A DNA stretch of 22,117 nucleotides, taken from the IMG/VR virus record IMGVR_UViG_3300032053_000594, positions 1-22,117 of that record; one strand, 5' to 3'. The notes beneath the pieces were generated by a model that saw nothing but the letters and a program-made list of their open reading frames with translations, searched no databases and had not been told where the DNA came from. Below, piece by piece: positions 8,274 through 15,914 of this stretch (within the stretch, counting starts at the first letter, position 1; each line of letters begins with the position of its first letter). Both the position numbers and the translations under genes were made by a program. The stretch is from a virus.

Positions 8274-9415
8274 TGGCTACGATAGGTAACGTAAGTGCTG
8301 AAGAGACGGCTACAGCTCAAGCTGCTAGTTACTTTCAGCCGACACCACTCAGTGATGCTCAACTAACAGGCCGAGTTGAGCCTGCTCCTGCTAGTACTAC
8401 TTTTGTAGCTTTGTCTGTTATCCCAGCGTCCCCTGTCTACATACCTTATCAGGCATCCACGTCTACAGTGTCCGCTGTAGCGGCTACGCCTGCTCCTGTG
8501 CCGACTCCTGTAGCTCCCATAGCTTCGACCCCTGCGGCTCCTGCCTCTCAAATGACTGTGGTCGATATGCAGGATCGTCCTTCCTCTATATCCCCTGGGG
8601 TAAAAGTACCAAGAGGTGATCAGGATGTGATTGATAAAGTGTTGGATAATGCGGCGGACATGGGTAGGTTTTTGGAACTGAGACCACCAATACGTAGGCT
8701 GCCGGAAGAGAATCCTTTTTACATAGAGATGCTGGATGCTAATATGCAGCCATGTGGTATACAGCTACCGGACGGTACTGTCATACAGGCCCTGAAGATG
8801 GCACCGAATCCAGATAATCTAACAGTAAGCTCTGCTAAGATAATAAACAAATACAATACTATTACCCGGTGGGTAGAAGAGCACTGGGGAGATGAAATGG
8901 ATTCTGTGAGCTTCTCTGGTAGCACTTTTTCTTTTATGTCCTATGGGCCCGATTACAGCGGGCTGACCGTGGCTGGTAGAAGAGATACGGCGTCCTATCA
9001 GATGCTAAAGAATCTGGTAAAGTTTTATAGAATGAATGGGTGTATCTATCAGGATAGTAATACCTATCTACCCCAGAACGATGTGGCTTTCTCAAGTGAT
9101 ATTCAGGGCACTGAAGTGGAATCGAGTAGTGTAGCTCCTGGAGTACCTGTACTCCTGAGTGACTATGATGCTCGTGATAAAAACCTGGCGTTTTTGACGA
9201 AGTACCCTGATTTTAAAGGGGACCACCCTAGAGCTGGGCTGGTTCGAGAGAGATTGTACATACGTTTAACTTTTGACTACGTGTCGTTCGTAGGATATTT
9301 CGAAACTTTTGATATTATAGAAGACTCAGCAAATCCTTTTAGAATGACGTATAACGCTTTGTTTAAGTCAGAGCGTACCAAATACATCCTGGGTGATAAG
9401 ACATGGCCAAGATAG
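8273..9415 (+). CDS. Baseplate protein, first of two paralogues, with Pro/Ala-rich N-terminal linker
   Basis: The ATG at 8273 overlaps the tape-measure stop (TGATG) and has AGAGG 5 bases upstream, so I prefer it to the GTG at 8270; this gives 380 residues. Residues 1-110 are Ala/Pro/Thr/Ser-rich and low complexity (APVPTPVAPIASTPAAPASQ), probably a flexible tether. Residues ~175-370 form a domain closely resembling the N-terminal domain of the next protein: APNPDNLTVSSAKI, a WGDEM segment, an RRDTASYQMLKNLVKFYRMN helix, and a final strand set with FVGYFETFDIIEDSANPFRM. This pattern (NP, Trp-Gly, then G-x-F, ED-x-A-x-NP[FY]) recalls XkdP-type proteins that sit between the tape measure and the hub. 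A role at the top of the baseplate around the hub is inferred. The last 13 bases overlap the next gene. Confidence 0.58.
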   Translation: MATIGNVSAEETATAQAASYFQPTPLSDAQLTGRVEPAPASTTFVALSVIPASPVYIPYQASTSTVSAVAATPAPVPTPVAPIASTPAAPASQMTVVDMQDRPSSISPGVKVPRGDQDVIDKVLDNAADMGRFLELRPPIRRLPEENPFYIEMLDANMQPCGIQLPDGTVIQALKMAPNPDNLTVSSAKIINKYNTITRWVEEHWGDEMDSVSFSGSTFSFMSYGPDYSGLTVAGRRDTASYQMLKNLVKFYRMNGCIYQDSNTYLPQNDVAFSSDIQGTEVESSSVAPGVPVLLSDYDARDKNLAFLTKYPDFKGDHPRAGLVRERLYIRLTFDYVSFVGYFETFDIIEDSANPFRMTYNALFKSERTKYILGDKTWPR

Positions 9416-10839
9416 ACAGCGGTAGCACTGTTGACACTCTGTCTGTTTTGATGGGCAGAGAGGGTGGAGATCTTCACTTTAGAAATAAAGCGGGATTGAC
9501 TGCCTTCTCTAATTGGGTGTCCGCGGCCAATGTGCCTAAGGACTACAAGCCCTTTAGTATATCTATATACGATACAGTGCTGCATGAAGATGTGGTATCC
9601 CTGGTGATGATGATAAACCCCAGGGATCTTAACATAAGTCAGAATCAAGTGGTCAACAGCGCCAACACTCGTTTTGGATGGATAAACACTTTATGGGGTA
9701 ATCAGCAGGCCACTATTTCTGCTTCTGGGCTGTCTGCTGGTTTCTATTTTGTATTCGGGGATCAGAGCGGAGGGATATCTAACTTCTACAGGAGAAACAG
9801 CGTAGCTTTTTTGAATTTGCTGTCTGTGGTGGCCTTGTTCAAGAACAACGCTAACTACTACATGGATGGTAAGCAAAACCCTACGTATTTCAATGACGGT
9901 ACCAGTAGAGTCATTAATGTCATGGATATCATACGTATATCCTATGACGGGTCTGAGTACCTGGGTAATTTCTTGTCGTTTACGCTGACTGATGCTGCTG
10001 CGAATCCGTATAGAATGGAGTACAATTTCGAGTTCTCTGTGTCTATGTTTGGTAGTGACCCTAACACTATTGATGGTCACATAAAACGTGGTGGTAACGA
10101 GAAGAGCGATAAGATAATCATAGGTAGGCAGGGTAAAAATACCGATTTTAGTAAATCGGTATTGATGGATGTGGACGAGTTGAATACGTACTTTATATTA
10201 GAGCCTATACCTGACGTGGTAGCGCACTCGTATAGTGAAAAAGAAGAACAGAACGAGCAATCTTTCTACGGAAAAAGAACTGCGCCCGGTTACTGGGATA
10301 CTTTAGAAGGTAGAGAGAGCCTGGCTAAGGTGCCTGATAACTCTATAAGAGTTACACGAGGGTGGAAAGATGGAGAGTCTCACGATGGTAAAGTGGATTA
10401 TCGAACAGCTAGTGGGATGGTGCGATCTTTTACTGAGGGTACGATAGTGAGTGTCGGAGGGCCGTCTCCAGGAGGTCCTAATTTTGTGGTGGTAGAGAGT
10501 AAGGATCAAAGTGGTCAGACTATCTATACCCGTTACTATCATTTGGATCCAGATAGTATGGGTGATTTGAGTAGGGGTAAAACAGTACCTGTAGGTGCTG
10601 TGCTGGGGAAAGAGGGTACAGACGGTGGAAAGTATCCGCCACATGTAGACCTGGCAGTTAGTACGTCATTAAACGGTAAAAACATTGATTTTAACAACAT
10701 GATAGATGCTTCGCCAATGATGAACGAGGGTTTTAGAAAATTAAATGAGCTTGCGAAAGCTGAGCTTGTTACCACGGAGTATTCCGACTATCTGAATGTC
10801 GATTACAAACATGGTAAAAAGACTAACGCGTCTGAATAA
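9403..10839 (+). CDS. Baseplate protein with degenerate M23 (LytM-like) peptidase domain
   Basis: This 478-residue protein overlaps the upstream gene by 13 bases. Residues ~68-212 are the paralogous baseplate domain (MMINPRDLNISQN, WINTLWGNQQATISASG, YLGNFLSFTLTDAAANPYRM). A linker follows. Residues ~310-430 look like an M23 endopeptidase fold: strand pairs around GTIVSVGG and VVVESKDQSG, a clear YYHL (His380), PVGAVLGKEG, and a final PPHVDLAVS. In active M23 enzymes zinc is held by H-x(3)-D and by the second His of H-x-H. Here the first motif reads HDGKVD (His327, Asp332: one residue too many) and the last reads HVD (His414, Asp416), so two zinc-site features are altered. The protein may be a tail-tip murein-binding or structural domain rather than an active enzyme; Asp416 as a substitute ligand is possible. 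The baseplate role is inferred from position and the shared domain. Confidence 0.65.
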   Translation: MAKIDSGSTVDTLSVLMGREGGDLHFRNKAGLTAFSNWVSAANVPKDYKPFSISIYDTVLHEDVVSLVMMINPRDLNISQNQVVNSANTRFGWINTLWGNQQATISASGLSAGFYFVFGDQSGGISNFYRRNSVAFLNLLSVVALFKNNANYYMDGKQNPTYFNDGTSRVINVMDIIRISYDGSEYLGNFLSFTLTDAAANPYRMEYNFEFSVSMFGSDPNTIDGHIKRGGNEKSDKIIIGRQGKNTDFSKSVLMDVDELNTYFILEPIPDVVAHSYSEKEEQNEQSFYGKRTAPGYWDTLEGRESLAKVPDNSIRVTRGWKDGESHDGKVDYRTASGMVRSFTEGTIVSVGGPSPGGPNFVVVESKDQSGQTIYTRYYHLDPDSMGDLSRGKTVPVGAVLGKEGTDGGKYPPHVDLAVSTSLNGKNIDFNNMIDASPMMNEGFRKLNELAKAELVTTEYSDYLNVDYKHGKKTNASE

Positions 10840-10854
10840 AAAGGCAGTCTATAA

Positions 10855-13248
10855 ATGGCAGAGACACTTTCAGGAATATTCTCTGTAAGAGAATTTAACT
10901 ATAGGCGTAATGTGCTGAAACTGGCACCTGACGCTTTTATTACTATCAATGATGCCATAAGCACCAAAGTGGTGTCTCCTATGGAGACCTCCGGGTCTAA
11001 GATCACTGATGTACGTGGAGGTATAACAAGTATAAATGTGTCCTGTGCTATTATCCCTGCCGGAGCGTCTCGTGCTACCATAGAGGTCGTGGCTCCACAA
11101 TATAAAGGTTTGCACACCGACTACTACATAACACACCCTAATGGTACGCGTACTCCGATCTTTACTCCTATGATGGAGATAAAGATATACATGAAAGGAC
11201 GGTACGTAGAGGATGGAAACCAGTGGGCCCCTATGTACTACCCTGTGTTTTGGGGCATGATAATAGGGGTACAGGAGAACTACTCGTCAGGAGCTAGCAC
11301 ATTCTCAATCACCTGTGAGGATCTTTTGTGCTGGTGGAGGCACCAAAAGATTACTATGCAGTCCAGTGTGATTACGACTTTCTTTGGTGGCGCTACCATG
11401 AACAGGTTCCCTAGCGCATTTCAGAATATGTCGCCATGGGAGATAGTGCTGTCGATGTTCACGGACACCTTTTTTATGCAGGATGATAAGTATGAAGGTG
11501 GTATAAAAAGGCGTTTGGATATGGTATACCCTCAGTTTTCTAATATCTACCAACCGCCCAAGGACGTAGAGCTATTGAAAGAGACCTGGGGACCGTTTTC
11601 GCAGAAAGTTATAGACTATTGGAACACTCGCTTTGGTTTTAATACCAGGACACAAGGTACTCCAGAAGAGATCGCCGCGAGCATGAGAAACATACCTTTA
11701 GAGTTGTATGGTATGAGAGGTCCTATATCCTGGGATGTAGCAACAGATTTGGTAAGGGCTTTTCTTAGCAAGACCGGTATTGATATCAGCTCTCAGACGA
11801 GTAGACAGGCAAAATTAGATCTTGATTTTGGTATGCTGGCTAGGGTACAGCCATACGGTCTGTTCGACAACTATGGAGACGGCGCACAGCCTACTATTCT
11901 GTCCAAGCTGGAGATCGTTAATGCTATATGCGAAAAAACCAACATGGAGTTCTTTGTAGATACTAACGGCTCTTTTGTATTCAAACCACCCCTGTATAAT
12001 TTAGACGTAGCCACAGGCGGCGTAGCCTATTACACAGTAGGCCCAGAGGACATCATAAATTTAAACGCAAATTTTGACTCTAACTCTATTGTGAACTACC
12101 TGGTGGTAACGGGTCCTTTGTGGCAGTCGTTGGGTATGGAAGCAGTAGGATTGCATGCAGATTTTGAATCCATAAAGAAATACGGTATCAGATCTGAGCA
12201 GATAAACGTATCCTTCGGGATGAATGCTAGCCAGCTTAAAATGATAGCAGTAGCTGAGATGACCCGTAGAAATGGACAGGCGTATACAGGCAGTGTGAGT
12301 ATCCCTTTGAGGCCTGAGATTAGAATGGGGTACCCTGTTTATATGCCGCACATAGACACTTTCTACTATGTGACAGGGATATCACATTCGTATGCGTACG
12401 GTTCATCCGCTACCACTGATCTATCTCTCCAGTATAAAAGAGAGAGGATTTTTGAAGACGGGACGTCAGGGCTGTATGGATTTGGTACTGAAAAAGGAGA
12501 CGTGCTGGATGCATGCGTGATGAGAGAGCGGAAAGATGATATAGCTCTATTCGTGGCGGACAACAAAGCCCTGACTGAGGAAAACATAAAGTCTACAGAT
12601 GCTGCCAAGACTAATCCTAAATTAGACAAAAGCAGCCCGGATTATCAGAAGAATTTAGAAGCGTATATCAAAGAGCAGAAAGAGCAAAATTTAAAGAGGA
12701 AGAATCGTCAGTATGCTGGTCCTGATATCTCTGGGTATTGGTCTATATCAAAGGCAGTTATTAAGCCGTACGATGAGTCAGTAAAAAATCCTGATAGTGC
12801 TGATGCGATAGTTTCCAATGAGCTGTTGATGATAACAGATAGTACAGTGCCGTACACGGACAAGAATGGGTATAGGCATATAGGTGCTTTTCCTTTTGGG
12901 GCTAATTTAGTGCTGATGAAAAATGGCGGTACATCGTACGATTCTACGAATAAAACACAGGTAGACTCGGCTACTACCAAGACTGTCCTGAACATAAAAG
13001 GTACCACAGAGGTGGTACAAACAGGTCAGAGCAACGAGGAGAGTAATAGTGTGCCAGGGAGTACCAGCACAGAAGGGGTCAATACCGACGGATCTCGTGC
13101 ACCTCAAGACAGTGATAGAGAAATAGTACCAGTACCAGATAACAGTGCGACAGTTGACCTAAATCTTGCTCTAAATCCTATTATGCCATCTGTTACCATG
13201 GCCCGCGGTAATGTGAACGGTACTACTATACAGCGGATAACGCAGTAG
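10855..13248 (+). CDS. Baseplate hub protein (gp27/gpD-like) with long C-terminal extension
   Basis: This 797-residue protein lies immediately upstream of the central spike, where the hub that joins tube and spike is normally encoded. The N-terminal ~180 residues are strand-rich (MEIKIYMKGRYVEDG, VFWGMIIGVQENYSSGASTF), matching the first hub barrel domain. Around 350-380 is the hub-type signature EIVNAICEKTNMEFFVDTNG followed by SFVFKPPLYN: the module before the DG-type turn and strand in late-control gpD proteins. Residues ~440-540 form a second barrel-like region ending in DLSLQYKRER. From about 560 there is an extension: charged helix (DKSSPDYQKNLEAYIKEQKE), a small domain with YTDKNGYRHIGAFPFG, then a Ser/Thr/Asn-rich tail to residue 797. 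Phage T4 gp27 is about 390 residues, so this is roughly double. The start has only a moderate site (AAGGCAG). Confidence 0.72.
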   Translation: MAETLSGIFSVREFNYRRNVLKLAPDAFITINDAISTKVVSPMETSGSKITDVRGGITSINVSCAIIPAGASRATIEVVAPQYKGLHTDYYITHPNGTRTPIFTPMMEIKIYMKGRYVEDGNQWAPMYYPVFWGMIIGVQENYSSGASTFSITCEDLLCWWRHQKITMQSSVITTFFGGATMNRFPSAFQNMSPWEIVLSMFTDTFFMQDDKYEGGIKRRLDMVYPQFSNIYQPPKDVELLKETWGPFSQKVIDYWNTRFGFNTRTQGTPEEIAASMRNIPLELYGMRGPISWDVATDLVRAFLSKTGIDISSQTSRQAKLDLDFGMLARVQPYGLFDNYGDGAQPTILSKLEIVNAICEKTNMEFFVDTNGSFVFKPPLYNLDVATGGVAYYTVGPEDIINLNANFDSNSIVNYLVVTGPLWQSLGMEAVGLHADFESIKKYGIRSEQINVSFGMNASQLKMIAVAEMTRRNGQAYTGSVSIPLRPEIRMGYPVYMPHIDTFYYVTGISHSYAYGSSATTDLSLQYKRERIFEDGTSGLYGFGTEKGDVLDACVMRERKDDIALFVADNKALTEENIKSTDAAKTNPKLDKSSPDYQKNLEAYIKEQKEQNLKRKNRQYAGPDISGYWSISKAVIKPYDESVKNPDSADAIVSNELLMITDSTVPYTDKNGYRHIGAFPFGANLVLMKNGGTSYDSTNKTQVDSATTKTVLNIKGTTEVVQTGQSNEESNSVPGSTSTEGVNTDGSRAPQDSDREIVPVPDNSATVDLNLALNPIMPSVTMARGNVNGTTIQRITQ

Positions 13249-13258
13249 GAGCTATACA

Positions 13259-15274
13259 ATGGCGTGGGATAAAGGTGGAAAACGTGTGCTGCTGCCAGGT
13301 AGACAGATAGCTGCCGGGGAGCGTCCTACACAGAGTCAGCGGCCTCTCAGTACTACGTTTGTCGTGGGTGAGGTGAAGAACGTAGACGTTGAAAAATTGT
13401 GCATGACCGTGGATTTTAGAGGAGCTTTTGGATCCAGGCAGAACATCACTATAGCGCAGCCGTTTGCAGGCACTTCGAGTTTTATACTCGGTATGCCTGA
13501 GATAGGGTCTTTGATACTGTTTGGTCAGCAGGATGGTGAGTTTTACCCTCTCACGTATCTCCCGAACTATACGCATGGCCTGGAGAATAGAAACGTAAAA
13601 CTACTCCCGGACAACATAAAATCTATAGAGCAAAATGAGTTTATGTTTAGGGTGAGAAAGTTGCTCAAAGGTGAGCTGGCTTTAGGGTCCGCTGGTGGCG
13701 TGGAGTTCTTCCTGGGAGAGAAAGCTCGCCTGGATGATAGTCATGGTAACATTTTTCAACTGCGCAGTGACAACAACTCTATCATCTCTACAGCGTGTAA
13801 CAACAGCATATTCGGTAGCGGTATATGGCTTAATTCCGGTATCATAAAGAGGAACTCCATAAACACGGCTTTCCTCGAAGACAACCCGAACATTTTTAAG
13901 GAGTCCCTACCCCGCGGGATGTTTGAGTATGTGCTGCGCCCAGGAGGTCCTAACCCGAACATAGACCCGTACTACACGGAGTACCTACTGGAAGTAGACG
14001 ATAAAGGCTACTCTCAGCCTCCTGAGAATGACATGAATGGAGACGCGAACAGGACTGGCAGATCTCCTATAGGCATTTTCTCTATGGGTAACATGGTAGG
14101 CAACAACCCAAACCTACTGTCCTATGGAAAGATACTCCGTCCTATCCTGTTCAATGATCTGGACGATAAGATAGGTGAGTTCTTGCTCGAGTCTGTAGCA
14201 GAGAAAGACATAGATACTCTGGGTGTGGCTATATCCTGGTTCAAGCCAGACAGGGCTAACCCGGAGTCCGGTGCGTTTTTTGGGTTCGATAAAGAGGGTC
14301 ACTGCTATCAATACATGCCCTCTGCTACAGGAGGCCTGGGTGGTGGGCGATCGATGTCTATCCTCGCCAGGGGCAGCAAGAAGGAAGTGTGGGGTCGTGA
14401 GTCCCGGTATGATACATCGTGGGATATGAAAGCTACGGGCGGAGTGGTATGGGAGATAGGGGCTCACAATGACAGAGAAGGTAATCCATACGCCAGTCGT
14501 AGCATGGACGTCCGTACGAGTAGTACTGTGTTCTACATGTATGGGAACAGCGGTACTACCCCAGCTATCATGGACTACAAAGATCCTACGAAGGTGGTGG
14601 AGGATCCTAATAGCTATTTGAAGGTGGAGAAAGTAGGCGGTAAGGAACGACATGAGGTTTATGGTACCAGGGAGACTATAATCAGCGGCAATGACTACTT
14701 TACTATAAACGGGTCGCGCAAAGAGGTTGTAAAGCAGGATAGCACCACACACTTCATGTCTACCAGGAATGTGTCTGTAGGGGATGCGTTCACGGAAAAA
14801 GTGACTAAAGAAAAGCAGGAGACGTTTGGTAACCGTAAAACCACGGTAACTCAGGGTAGCTCTGAGCTGACAGTGACTGCTCTACAGGGGGATATAAAGG
14901 AAGAGGTCAAGAAGCTCGGTGGAAAATCACTCAAGATTAACATGGGTAGTGTACAAGAAACCGTAAAGCTCGGTAGCAGGATTATAAAGATAAAGACAGG
15001 TAGCGTAGAGTCTAAGATATCTGGGGTAGGTAATTTCAAGTCGAGTACTAAATCGGGTCAGATAGCGCTACAGACCAAAACGGGAGCCATGGGGTTCAAG
15101 GCCTCTTTGAATATAGACATGAAAACAAAAAAAGCGGCTAATGTAGTGGTCGCTGGGGGTGTGCTGAAGCTACAGGGTAAAAAAGGATCGCCTGGAAAAG
15201 TAATAACATCTAAAACGCATAAAGACTATACTACCGGGGCGTACCATGCAGGTACCTCGACAGCATTAGCGTGA
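13259..15274 (+). CDS. Central tail spike (gp5/gpV-like), OB-like head plus beta-helical needle
   Basis: This 671-residue protein has AGGAG at 13247-13251, overlapping the upstream stop. Spike trimers cap the hub and pierce the outer membrane. Residues ~30-105 form an OB-fold-like domain (TTFVVGEVKNVDVEKLCMTV, then GMPEIGSLILFGQQDGEFYP), the typical start of gp5 and gpV. Residues 105-450 form a large middle region, Gly/Asn-rich, with no T4-lysozyme or transglycosylase motif that I can see. From about 455 to 645 short alternating Val/Ile/Thr/Lys strands with repeated Gly turns (ETFGNRKTTVTQGSSELTV, LGSRIIKIKTGSVESKI) predict an intertwined trimeric beta-helix, like the octapeptide stalk of gp5. 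The final ~25 residues (THKDYTTGAYHAGTSTALA) would be the tip; no PAAR domain is fused. The next gene may provide the cap. Confidence 0.82.
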   Translation: MAWDKGGKRVLLPGRQIAAGERPTQSQRPLSTTFVVGEVKNVDVEKLCMTVDFRGAFGSRQNITIAQPFAGTSSFILGMPEIGSLILFGQQDGEFYPLTYLPNYTHGLENRNVKLLPDNIKSIEQNEFMFRVRKLLKGELALGSAGGVEFFLGEKARLDDSHGNIFQLRSDNNSIISTACNNSIFGSGIWLNSGIIKRNSINTAFLEDNPNIFKESLPRGMFEYVLRPGGPNPNIDPYYTEYLLEVDDKGYSQPPENDMNGDANRTGRSPIGIFSMGNMVGNNPNLLSYGKILRPILFNDLDDKIGEFLLESVAEKDIDTLGVAISWFKPDRANPESGAFFGFDKEGHCYQYMPSATGGLGGGRSMSILARGSKKEVWGRESRYDTSWDMKATGGVVWEIGAHNDREGNPYASRSMDVRTSSTVFYMYGNSGTTPAIMDYKDPTKVVEDPNSYLKVEKVGGKERHEVYGTRETIISGNDYFTINGSRKEVVKQDSTTHFMSTRNVSVGDAFTEKVTKEKQETFGNRKTTVTQGSSELTVTALQGDIKEEVKKLGGKSLKINMGSVQETVKLGSRIIKIKTGSVESKISGVGNFKSSTKSGQIALQTKTGAMGFKASLNIDMKTKKAANVVVAGGVLKLQGKKGSPGKVITSKTHKDYTTGAYHAGTSTALA

Positions 15275-15284
15275 GAGTGTAAGT

Positions 15285-15902
15285 ATGCCACTATCCTCTG
15301 GGATGATCTCGAACAACATACTGGCTCAGTTCAACGCCAAGCGTTTGACTGGTAAAAACAATAGAGATATAGCCAACGGTATTGGTATGGCTGTGTATAT
15401 GTTTTTGACTACTCCTAATCTGGTATCTTGCTCTATGTCTGGTACGGTAGGTCCTGTGGGTAATCTGATGAGTATAGTGACCCTGGGAGTGATACCTAAT
15501 GCTATGAGTTCTTTGATGAATGCTCAGGCTAAGAAGAATAAGCTGACTGGTAGAAACATGCCGGACATATGTAGTGCTGCCGCTACGGGTATCGCAATAT
15601 CTATGGCTAGCCTTATGTTATCAGGTACTACAGCAGGCCTGGCTGTAGGAGTTGGTACGGGTTCTTTCTCTAAAGCGTCAGATAAGATCATGGCCAACAT
15701 ACTATATGGACAAGAGATGTCAAAGTTCATGAGAGGTAGAAACATTAGAGATATAGTGAATAGTTTAGCGAGCGGATTCGTGAGTCATATAAAGAACTCA
15801 GCGAAGATAACATTGACAGCTACTGGGGCCATCGCTCCGGTAGCTCCTGCGGGACCTGTGGCTACATCCAGCATACCGGCAGTTTTCTCGAAAATTAGCT
15901 AA
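15285..15902 (+). CDS. Small triple-repeat protein after the spike, possible spike-tip cap
   Basis: I do not recognise a family. The 205-residue protein starts 10 bases after the spike stop with only a weak ribosome site. It consists almost wholly of three tandem repeats of 62-66 residues. Each has a basic L-T-G-[KR]-N-x-x-D-I helix start (AKRLTGKNNRDIANG near 18-32, NKLTGRNMPDICSAA near 85-99, SKFMRGRNIRDIVNS near 147-161) followed by a Gly/Ala/Ser/Thr/Val-rich half (SGTVGPVGNL, SGTTAGLAVGVGTG, TATGAIAPVAPAGP). The hydrophobic helical stretches could be taken for membrane segments, but the repeating Gly/Thr pattern and tail-gene context suggest a compact virion protein. Three repeats could match the threefold symmetry of the spike, as the pseudo-threefold PAAR tip does; this is inference. 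A small baseplate adaptor or an internal tail protein is possible. Confidence 0.6.
   Translation: MPLSSGMISNNILAQFNAKRLTGKNNRDIANGIGMAVYMFLTTPNLVSCSMSGTVGPVGNLMSIVTLGVIPNAMSSLMNAQAKKNKLTGRNMPDICSAAATGIAISMASLMLSGTTAGLAVGVGTGSFSKASDKIMANILYGQEMSKFMRGRNIRDIVNSLASGFVSHIKNSAKITLTATGAIAPVAPAGPVATSSIPAVFSKIS
15333..15902 (+). repeat. Three tandem protein-level repeats (periods 66 and 62 codons)
   Basis: The anchor position (L of LTG, or M in the third copy) falls at residues 21, 87 and 149. The conserved skeleton is basic-x-x-L-T-G-[KR]-N-x-x-D-I. The copies begin near 15333, 15531 and 15717. I saw no matching near-identical DNA, so the duplication is old. Confidence 0.75.
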
Positions 15903-15914
15903 GGAAGTGTGTAA

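Noticed and set aside
8270-8275. GTG at 8270 as the start of the gene after the tape measure
   Set aside because: The ATG at 8273 is in the same frame, forms the usual TGATG overlap and has a better-spaced AGAGG.
14223-14429. Small + strand open frame of 68 codons inside the spike gene
   Set aside because: It is out of frame within a strongly supported gene and has no ribosome site.
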